This document shows positions 57,461 through 64,000 of a stretch of DNA of 64,000 bases, piece after piece. Where the stretch lies: positions 1-64,000 of the forward strand of contig NZ_CAJHBS010000012.1 in the NCBI RefSeq assembly GCF_904846705.1. Direction: 5' to 3'. A program made the position numbers and the translations under genes. Positions within the stretch are counted from its first letter, which is position 1, and the number at the start of each line of letters is the position of its first letter. Below the pieces are notes generated by a model. It ran no database searches. It worked only from the letters and a program-made list of their open reading frames with translations, and was not told the origin of the DNA. The stretch is from Psychrobacter sp. Pi2-52. GTDB taxonomy: Bacteria > Pseudomonadota > Gammaproteobacteria > Pseudomonadales > Moraxellaceae.

Positions 57461-58282
57461 TTAGGCTAGGCGTAATAGCTCGTTTACTGACGTTTTTGCA
57501 CGAGTTTGCGCGTCAACTTTTTTCACGATGATAGCAGCGTACAGGCTGTGCGTGCCATCTTCTGACGGTAAGCTACCTGGTACGACAACAGAACCTGCCG
57601 GTACACGGCCACGATGAATCTCGCCAGTTTCACGATCATAGATGCGCGTCGATTGACCAATGTAGACACCCATAGAGATGACAGCGCCTTCTTCAACGAT
57701 AACGCCTTCAACGATTTCAGAGCGTGCACCGATGAAGCAGTTGTCTTCAATGATAGTAGGGTTTGCTTGCAATGGCTCTAATACGCCGCCGATGCCAACG
57801 CCGCCTGACAGATGCACGTTTTTACCGATTTGAGCACATGAACCAACAGTCGCCCATGTATCAACCATTGCGCCTTGATCGACATAGGCACCGATGTTGA
57901 CGTATGACGGCATCAATACTGCGCCTGCTGCGATGAAAGAACCTCTACGTGCGACAGCTGGTGGTACAACGCGTACGCCTGCTTCTTTAAACTGTGCTTC
58001 AGTCCAGTTAGCAAATTTAGTCGGTACTTTGTCATAGAACTGTACGTGTTCGCCAGCGGCTTGGACGTAGTTGTCGTTTAGACGGAAAGACAATAGTACG
58101 GCTTTTTTGGCCCACTGATTGACGACCCATTCGCCATCTTTCTTTTCTGCTACGCGCAGGCTACCGTTATCTAGTTGCTCAAGTACTTGATTGATAGCAT
58201 CACGTACGTCTTGTGGCATATTAGCTGGGCTGTATTCGTTGCGGTTTTCAAATGCTTGCTCGATGGTTTGTTGTAATGACAT
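57461..58282 (-). CDS. dapD: DapD, tetrahydrodipicolinate N-succinyltransferase
   Basis: This 273-residue trimeric left-handed beta-helix enzyme adds succinyl from succinyl-CoA to tetrahydrodipicolinate in lysine and meso-diaminopimelate synthesis. Hexapeptide repeats are clear: [30 protein letters not shown], and [19 protein letters not shown]. The N-terminal helical domain and VPPAVARRG are family typical. The C-terminal [11 protein letters not shown] is present. A single gene with its own terminator. Confidence 0.96.
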   Translation of the reverse strand: MSLQQTIEQAFENRNEYSPANMPQDVRDAINQVLEQLDNGSLRVAEKKDGEWVVNQWAKKAVLLSFRLNDNYVQAAGEHVQFYDKVPTKFANWTEAQFKEAGVRVVPPAVARRGSFIAAGAVLMPSYVNIGAYVDQGAMVDTWATVGSCAQIGKNVHLSGGVGIGGVLEPLQANPTIIEDNCFIGARSEIVEGVIVEEGAVISMGVYIGQSTRIYDRETGEIHRGRVPAGSVVVPGSLPSEDGTHSLYAAIIVKKVDAQTRAKTSVNELLRLA

Positions 58283-58457
58283 AAAGGTTCCTAAAATGAA
58301 TGAAAGGGAGGGTGATCTTAATGTTATGGTTAAAGACTTATATGACCCAGCCTAAAGAAAATTCAAGGTATGGCTTGGTCCAAAAACTTGCTTGCCGTAT
58401 TGTCGCTAATTTGACCACTTTTAGCAAACGCGTTAAGGGTCTTATTATGACAATATT

Positions 58458-58498
58458 AAATGAGTTGTTTTCAGATATTCTCTCAAAACAACTCATTT
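58458..58498 (-). terminator. Inverted repeat after the monoacylglycerol-lipase-like gene
   Basis: Fourteen-base arms AAATGAGTTGTTTT (58458-58471) and its exact complement (58485-58498) lie just past the hydrolase stop on the minus strand. Confidence 0.7.
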
Positions 58499-58506
58499 AT
58501 CATAAT

Positions 58507-59463
58507 TTAATTGTCTGCCGTGTTGGTCTCTATCCACTCTAAAATATCTTGATACACAGTCTGTTTATCCTTTTCGTGCAGCACTTCATGGCGCATATTA
58601 GGATACAGCTGAATATCGACATGACTGAAATGACGCTTATCCAGACGCGTGACAACCCTACGTATACCGCGACCCATTTCACCAATCGGATCATCTTCAC
58701 CGCTGATAAACAGCATTGGGAAGTTTTTGGCAATAGTGGTAGCCCAATTTTTATTTAATCCAGTATCCATGAGCGTGAACAATGTCATAAAGCCATTATT
58801 GGTAAAGTCAAAACCAGTCTTAGGATCGGCTTCATAGGCTTCAATGTTTGCGGTATTTTCACTGAGCCATGCAAACTGTGAGGACGAATTGCGATCAGAT
58901 AGTTGGCTGTTAAGGACTTTATTCATCACCTTGGCAAAAATTGTATTCGGTTGTCTTGGAGCAACTCTGGCCAGTAGCTTGTTAATAGGTAATAAAACCT
59001 TAGCCAGTGGGTTGGCGTCTGCGGAACCCATTAGGATGGCACCTGTGAAATTATGCGCATGGTGCTTGAGTACATTGCGTACGATAAATGAGCCCATCGA
59101 GTGACCCATCACAAAATGCGGGACGTCTGGATGACGGTCTTTTAGGCTATCGGCCATCACAATCACGTCTTTTAGTAGCGACTGTACCGGATGCTCCTCA
59201 CCAAAAAACCCAAGATCGGCCTCAGTCTTGATCGTCTGTCCATGACCCAAATGATCGTAAGTCGCCACAGCAATACCATTATCTGCCAAAAACTGTGCAA
59301 AATCGCTATAGCGACCGCTGTGCTCTGCCATGCCATGCACAATCAATAAAGTCGCGCTAATCTCGACGTCTTTGCTACTTGGTTCAAAAAAGTCATGATG
59401 CAAGTAGTGAATATTGTCAGAAGACAAAATGTGATCGTTACTGGTATCGATACTGGTACTCAT
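58507..59463 (-). CDS. Alpha/beta hydrolase, monoacylglycerol lipase/lysophospholipase-like
   Basis: This 318-residue serine hydrolase of the Hydrolase_4 group has the oxyanion region LIVHGMAEHSGRY, the nucleophile elbow GHSMGS, an acid in SGEDDPIG and a late catalytic His in MRHEVLHE. The group cleaves monoacylglycerols or lysophospholipids. There is no signal peptide, so it should be cytoplasmic. A GGAACA-like site precedes the ATG. It stands alone. Confidence 0.9.
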   Translation of the reverse strand: MSTSIDTSNDHILSSDNIHYLHHDFFEPSSKDVEISATLLIVHGMAEHSGRYSDFAQFLADNGIAVATYDHLGHGQTIKTEADLGFFGEEHPVQSLLKDVIVMADSLKDRHPDVPHFVMGHSMGSFIVRNVLKHHAHNFTGAILMGSADANPLAKVLLPINKLLARVAPRQPNTIFAKVMNKVLNSQLSDRNSSSQFAWLSENTANIEAYEADPKTGFDFTNNGFMTLFTLMDTGLNKNWATTIAKNFPMLFISGEDDPIGEMGRGIRRVVTRLDKRHFSHVDIQLYPNMRHEVLHEKDKQTVYQDILEWIETNTADN

Positions 59464-59847
59464 GTAATGTTCCTTGATTACTTATAATTTTCATTAACGT
59501 TTTTGACGATGTTTCTCAAGTAATGGGTCAAGCAGCGCAATTTATCATGCGGCTCTTATAATGTCCTATTGTACTGGGCGATGATAAATAATTTCACCTT
59601 ATTTTATGATTTTAATTCAGTTATACAAAATATCGTTCTAATAATAACGGTTAACACAGTGACTATGATTGAATCTGTATAAGTCATATGAATCACATAA
59701 GCCATTTACGCTCTTACTGTTTGCCTGCAACAGACTGGTCTTATTTATATGATACTTTTAAATGAGTTTTTAAAGTCAATTATATCAATCAACATTCCAT
59801 CAAACACTAACAGCAACCAACCGCCAACCGCTTTGATAAAATCATCT
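59464..59847. other. Intergenic region upstream of the FAD oxidoreductase
   Basis: No gene is supported in these bases, apart from the possible 33-residue N-terminal extension of the next gene if the ATG at 59749 is used. The sequence is AT-rich and should hold two divergent promoters. Confidence 0.4.
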
Positions 59848-61038
59848 ATGACAAAATTTTCACTGAAAAAGACACTACTATTGGCAGGCGCAGGCCACGC
59901 TCACATTGGCATGTTACGCCGACTTAGCGCAGCGCGTTTAAAGGACGCCGATACGATAGAGGCAGACATTCATTTAATTAGTGAGCAACCGCAAACCATC
60001 TATTCTGGCATGTTACCAGGTTGGATGGCAGGGCATTATCAGTTACATGATATCAGTATCGATATCAAATCGCTTTGTGTGCGAGCAGGTGTGAGATTCA
60101 TTCAGCAGTCGCTTGTAAAAGTAAACGCAGCGTCAAACAAGGTGGTTACGACTGGCGATGAACAAACGAATTTTGATTATGATGTCTTGTCTTTAAATAC
60201 GGGCGCAGATACAGATATGCGTTGGCTACCTGACCACAATGGCTACAACGAGCACAGAAGCGATAGTGAAGATAACAATACTGGTGCTGCTAATACTGGC
60301 GTGATTGCCATACGACCGTTATCAACATTCATCACACAATGGCAGCGGATTCTAAAGGAAGCTCAGCAGTCTGAAAAGTATCAATTGGCTATTATCGGGG
60401 CAGGTGCTGCGGCCATAGAATTGGTGATGGCAGCCAAAATTGCGCTACAGAATATTAACCGTAATCATCAGGTGACATTAGTATGCGGTGAGAACCTTTT
60501 GTCAGGGTTTAATTCGGGCTTTCGACAGCGGGTTATTAAGCAGTTACATCGTCATGACATTACGATAATTCGAGAACGAGCGACCGATTATCGTGATGGT
60601 AAATTATTGACTACGCATAAATCATTGCCCATAAATGCTGTCATCGCTGCGACTGGCGTCATAGGGTCGGCATGGACAGCTTCTACGGATTTGGATATAG
60701 AAGGTGATGGGTTTGTCGCGGTAAACGATAAGCAACAGAGCGTCTCTCATTCTAATGTGTTTGCGGTTGGTGATGTAGCGACACGAATCGATAAATACGT
60801 GGCGCACTCGGGGGTTCACTCGGTGCATGGTGGTGCTGTCGAAGCCGATAATCTATTGGCCTATCTGGGTGACAACGTAATGAGGAGTTATCAGCCAAAA
60901 TCACGCACGCTATATCTGCTGTCTTGCGGTGACAAATACGCCATTGGTAGTTGGGGTAATGTAAACCTACAAGGCCGCTGGGTATGGCATCTCAAGAAGT
61001 ATATCGATAAGCGTTTTATCGAAGTTAATAAGAATTGA
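59848..61038 (+). CDS. FAD-dependent pyridine-nucleotide-disulfide-type oxidoreductase (selenide/arsenosugar cluster type)
   Basis: The protein resembles type II NADH dehydrogenase-like flavoproteins that accompany rSAM/selenodomain or arsenosugar genes. The FAD site is TLLLAGAGHAHIGMLRRL at the start; IYSGMLPGWMAGHY is a family signature; a second dinucleotide motif is LAIIGAGAAAIELVMA. The C-terminal part has VFAVGDVATR with the FAD-binding Asp. An upstream ATG at 59749 would add 33 Asn/Ser-rich residues unlike the family, so I start at 59848; neither start has a good ribosome binding site. The gene leads the cluster with arsS. Its reaction is unknown. Confidence 0.83.
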   Translation: MTKFSLKKTLLLAGAGHAHIGMLRRLSAARLKDADTIEADIHLISEQPQTIYSGMLPGWMAGHYQLHDISIDIKSLCVRAGVRFIQQSLVKVNAASNKVVTTGDEQTNFDYDVLSLNTGADTDMRWLPDHNGYNEHRSDSEDNNTGAANTGVIAIRPLSTFITQWQRILKEAQQSEKYQLAIIGAGAAAIELVMAAKIALQNINRNHQVTLVCGENLLSGFNSGFRQRVIKQLHRHDITIIRERATDYRDGKLLTTHKSLPINAVIAATGVIGSAWTASTDLDIEGDGFVAVNDKQQSVSHSNVFAVGDVATRIDKYVAHSGVHSVHGGAVEADNLLAYLGDNVMRSYQPKSRTLYLLSCGDKYAIGSWGNVNLQGRWVWHLKKYIDKRFIEVNKN

Positions 61039-61288
61039 CGAAGCTGATAAGAACTAACGAAGGTTAATGCTCATTTAGAATAAACCATAAAATCCATATG
61101 ATTAGTTGTCAATGCTTATTGATAATCAGGTATGATTGATTAGATAAACCGTAAAGTGAGCAATCAGGTTTTACGTTGTAAATCTTATAAATAAACAGTA
61201 AAAGCAATGCGCTATCTGTGTTTTCTAATCTTTAATGTCACGTTGCTATCCTTTTTTAGTTGTACTGCTAACAGGATTTTAGACCACC

Positions 61289-62281
61289 ATGAAATCAACT
61301 ATCGAGTTACTTGAGCATACGGACTTTCCAGCGATAAAACGACGTCAATTGACGATATTACAAGTCAATATGGGCTACTTATGCAATATGTCCTGTGTGC
61401 ACTGTCATGTGGCTGCAAGCCCTTATCGTACTGAAATGATGTCACGTGAGTTGGTTGAGCTGATACCAGAGGTATTGCAAGCACAAAACATCGATATGCT
61501 TGATTTGACCGGCGGTGCGCCTGAAATGCATGAGGATTTTAAGTATTTGGTTAAGGCTGTTCGGGCATTAGGTGTCAAAGTAATAGACCGCTGTAATCTG
61601 ACCATTCTGATGGAAGAGGGTTATGAGGATATGGCGCAGTTTTTAGCAGACAACCAAGTGGAAGTGGTGGCATCTTTGCCTTGTTATTCCTTAGAAAATG
61701 TCGATAAACAGCGCGGCAAAGGTGCGTTTGACGACAGTATATTGGGGTTGCAAAAACTCAATCAGTTGGGCTATGGCAAGCCTGACTCAAATTTAACATT
61801 AAACTTGGTCTACAACCCGCAAGGCGCGACGCTGCCGCCCAATCAACAGCAGCTTGAAGCCGACTATAAGCGTGAGTTAAAAGCGCACTTTGATATTGAT
61901 TTTAATCATTTATTTGCCCTAACCAATATGCCGATTCAGCGTTTTGGGGCGGTGCTGTTGGCAAAAAACCAGTTCCACCCGTATATGGATTTGCTCAAAG
62001 CTAATTATATGGCTGCCAATTTAGCCGAGGTTATGTGCCGTTCGACCATTAGTGTCAATTGGTTGGGTGAGCTGTTTGATTGTGATTTCAATCAGCAGTT
62101 AGAGATACCTGTCCCAAACAAGTCACGGCGACACCTAAGTGATTTGTTAACGCAAAACCCGTCTGGTGATGACATTGCCATTGCTGACCACTGCTATGGC
62201 TGTACAGCAGGACAGGGCAGTAGTTGTGGCGGCGCGTTAGAAGAAGAGGCAGTAGAGCCAGTGCTAGCAGACACGCCTTAG
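61289..62281 (+). CDS. arsS: ArsS, arsenosugar biosynthesis radical-SAM protein
   Basis: This 330-residue radical-SAM enzyme is thought to join the 5'-deoxyadenosyl group to dimethylarsinous acid, giving the precursor of arsenosugars. The cluster Cys are C32, C36 and C39 in CNMSCVHC. LDLTGGAPEMH is the SAM motif. The C-terminal Cys-rich segment CYGCTAGQGSSCGG is the family hallmark. The AGGA site lies about 16 bases before the ATG. It needs a methylated arsenical from ArsM, which is not encoded in this window. Confidence 0.92.
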   Translation: MKSTIELLEHTDFPAIKRRQLTILQVNMGYLCNMSCVHCHVAASPYRTEMMSRELVELIPEVLQAQNIDMLDLTGGAPEMHEDFKYLVKAVRALGVKVIDRCNLTILMEEGYEDMAQFLADNQVEVVASLPCYSLENVDKQRGKGAFDDSILGLQKLNQLGYGKPDSNLTLNLVYNPQGATLPPNQQQLEADYKRELKAHFDIDFNHLFALTNMPIQRFGAVLLAKNQFHPYMDLLKANYMAANLAEVMCRSTISVNWLGELFDCDFNQQLEIPVPNKSRRHLSDLLTQNPSGDDIAIADHCYGCTAGQGSSCGGALEEEAVEPVLADTP

Positions 62282-62359
62282 CCGTTCTAATGTAAGTGCT
62301 TTTAATATAAGTACTTTTGGTATAGATGAAAAACAATCAGTATAAACGGAGTAAGCCTT

Positions 62360-63181
62360 ATGTCAGTATCTAACTTTTCAGCGAAGACATTTTTCGCCCA
62401 ACCAGTGATTGCTACGACTATTTTATTAGCAAGCGTGGCCGCTCATGCTGACTTTAACCATCAGAGCTGGGATAGCTTATTAAATAAGCATGTGACCATG
62501 ACCAACGGTGGCAAAGCTTCAGTGGTCAATTATGCTGGCATGAAAGCAGATAAAAGTAAGCTGACAAGCTATCTGGAAGCGACAAGCAAGGTATCTCAAT
62601 CAGAGTTCAATCGTTGGAGTAAAAATGAACAGTTAGCATTTTTAATCAACGTTTATAACGCTGGTACGGTAGATTTGGTATTAACGAAATATCCAAATGT
62701 TAAATCTATCAAAGATATCGGCGGACTGTTTGGGTCACCATGGAAGCAAGAGTTTGTTTCGCTACTTGGTAAGACGCGCTCACTTGATGATATCGAGCAC
62801 AATCTTATCCGTGGTTCTAAACGTTACAACGATCCGCGCATTCACTTTGCGGTCAATTGTGCCAGTATCGGTTGCCCTGCATTGCAAGATGATGCCTTTA
62901 CTGGCAAGCGTTTAGACAGTCAATTAGAGCAGGCAACGTCTAAGTTTTTAGCAGACAGTAGCCGCAACAGTCTCAAAGGCGATACGCTTAAAGTATCACC
63001 AATTTTTAAATGGTATAAAGAGGATTTTGCAACCAACTGGCGCGGCACAAAAGATTTGGCAGGGTTTCTAGGTCGTTATAGCTCGTCATTAGGATTGAGT
63101 AAAGCTCAGACAGCGGATCTCAAACAAGGCAAGATAAAAATAAGCTATACCGATTACAACTGGAATTTGAATAAAAAATAA
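62360..63181 (+). CDS. DUF547 domain periplasmic protein
   Basis: This 273-residue protein has a signal peptide (residues 1 to about 31, ending AHA) and then a DUF547 domain. Family motifs are AFLINVYNAGTVDLVL, FVSLLGKTRSLDDIEHNLIR and RIHFAVNCASIGCPAL, the last with two Cys. The fold recalls papain-like or transglutaminase-like proteins, but no activity is established. Homologues often accompany ArsS and the TIGR04283 glycosyltransferase, which suggests a part in the same pathway outside the cytoplasm. Confidence 0.88.
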   Translation: MSVSNFSAKTFFAQPVIATTILLASVAAHADFNHQSWDSLLNKHVTMTNGGKASVVNYAGMKADKSKLTSYLEATSKVSQSEFNRWSKNEQLAFLINVYNAGTVDLVLTKYPNVKSIKDIGGLFGSPWKQEFVSLLGKTRSLDDIEHNLIRGSKRYNDPRIHFAVNCASIGCPALQDDAFTGKRLDSQLEQATSKFLADSSRNSLKGDTLKVSPIFKWYKEDFATNWRGTKDLAGFLGRYSSSLGLSKAQTADLKQGKIKISYTDYNWNLNKK

Positions 63182-63211
63182 GCCAGTTTTTAATCTTAAT
63201 CGCTGATTAAC

Positions 63212-63931
63212 GTGACGGTATATCCATTGAACCTATCAATTATTGTTCCATTATTAAATGAAGCGGACAACTTGCCTGAGCTTATGGCTCATATTGTCCG
63301 TCTCGATCCAGCACCGCAACAAGTGATATTGGTCGATGGTGGTTCAGTGGATGGTTCGGTTGCTATCGCCAAGAGTGTGCTCAAAAATGCAGAGATTACT
63401 CAATCAATCATTGATTGGTATATTATCGAATCTACCGTAGGACGTGCTCAGCAGATGAATGCGGGCGCTATGTTAGCAACAGGTGATGTGTTGCTATTTT
63501 TACACGCTGATACCGAGCTGCCTACTGACGCGATAGACAACGTTCAACAAGCAATAGCTCAGTACGATTGGGGCCGTTTTGATGTCCGTTTAGACAGTCG
63601 TGAGCCATTGTTAAAAATCGTCGGATTAATGATAAACCAGCGCTCGCGCTTAATGGGTATAGCCACTGGTGATCAAGCAATATTTATCAAAAAGTCTTTG
63701 TTCGAGCAGATTGGTGGCTATCCTGATCAGCCACTGATGGAAGATATCGAGCTCTGTAAGCGGCTAAAGAAAATTGCTTGCCCAGCTTGTCTAAAAAGCA
63801 AAGTCACGACCTCAGCGCGGCGTTGGCAGCAGCATGGTACATGGCGGACTATTTTTTTGATGTGGCATTTGCGCTTTGATTATTGGCGAGGCGTATCGCC
63901 TAATGTTTTAAAGCAACGTTATTATAAGTAA
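63212..63931 (+). CDS. Glycosyltransferase of the arsenosugar cluster (TIGR04283 type)
   Basis: This 239-residue GT2-family enzyme is related to transferases found with ArsS or selenodomain genes. It has the start SIIVPLLNEADNLP, the nucleotide-sugar site VDGGSVDGS, the RAQQMNAGAMLATGDVLLFLHADTELP block with a DxD-like HAD, and MGIATGDQAIF. In arsenosugar assembly it could attach or process the sugar part; that is inference from neighbours. The start is a GTG with no clear ribosome binding site, so it could be translated by coupling with the DUF547 gene 30 bases away. The 3' end of the cluster may lie beyond the window. Confidence 0.88.
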   Translation: MTVYPLNLSIIVPLLNEADNLPELMAHIVRLDPAPQQVILVDGGSVDGSVAIAKSVLKNAEITQSIIDWYIIESTVGRAQQMNAGAMLATGDVLLFLHADTELPTDAIDNVQQAIAQYDWGRFDVRLDSREPLLKIVGLMINQRSRLMGIATGDQAIFIKKSLFEQIGGYPDQPLMEDIELCKRLKKIACPACLKSKVTTSARRWQQHGTWRTIFLMWHLRFDYWRGVSPNVLKQRYYK

Positions 63932-64000
63932 TGAAGTTGTTTGATTTATCAACATGATAGACAACAGAAGAAAGAATTCGTCCTCGTGCATTTGACTAAT

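Noticed and set aside
1..64000. CRISPR arrays
   Set aside because: No regularly spaced direct repeats of 25-40 bases were seen anywhere, and no cas gene is present.

Overview
The window looks like a chromosome segment of a Psychrobacter-type gammaproteobacterium (Moraxellaceae). This rests on the overall gene set, an AT-leaning base composition, a CdiA with an NNRQLH-type pretoxin boundary, and Moraxellaceae-like housekeeping proteins (UvrB, RecJ, DapD, QueE, Dps). The genus is my inference; no 16S gene is present.

Region 1 (1 to about 27357) is an accessory island whose left end lies outside the window. It carries a type III restriction-modification pair (Mod, Res), two small unknown genes, and a phage-like module (XRE repressor, small HTH protein, DUF3596-type integrase). 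Next comes a tightly coupled three-gene unit: two very large tyrosine-recombinase proteins (834 and 1024 aa) plus a 194 aa partner, resembling Gamma-Mobile-Trio elements. A complete cdiB-cdiA-cdiI contact-dependent inhibition locus follows, with a CdiA of 3169 aa and a nuclease-like tip, then a decayed second cdiA fragment. The region ends at 27311-27357 with the 3' part of a tRNA-Asp gene lacking its 5' half, the expected signature of an integration (att) site.

Region 2 (27700-33250) holds a divergent arsenic locus: an MBL-fold/rhodanese protein on one side and arsR-arsC-arsH-arsB on the other. It is followed by a 269 bp MITE-like element, tRNA-Asn and strong terminators.

Region 3 (33250-46000) is core metabolism: a class I aminotransferase, a four-gene lipid-modification operon (SDR, FAD amine-oxidase-like protein, DUF1365, cyclopropane-fatty-acid-synthase-like methyltransferase), a divergent MFS/LysR pair, DUF2177, a thioesterase, a cation diffusion facilitator and Dps, with a second short MITE-like element.

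Region 4 (46000-59500) holds uvrB, a HisC-like aminotransferase, small unknown proteins, recJ, two tandem UPF0126/TRIC channels, a DMT transporter, queE, dapD and a monoacylglycerol-lipase-like hydrolase.

Region 5 (59700-63931) is an arsenosugar-type cluster: a FAD oxidoreductase, radical-SAM ArsS, a DUF547 protein and a TIGR04283-type glycosyltransferase. With the ars operon, the window therefore covers arsenate reduction, arsenite export, organoarsenical oxidation and arsenosugar assembly. The methyltransferase ArsM, needed upstream of ArsS, is not present here.
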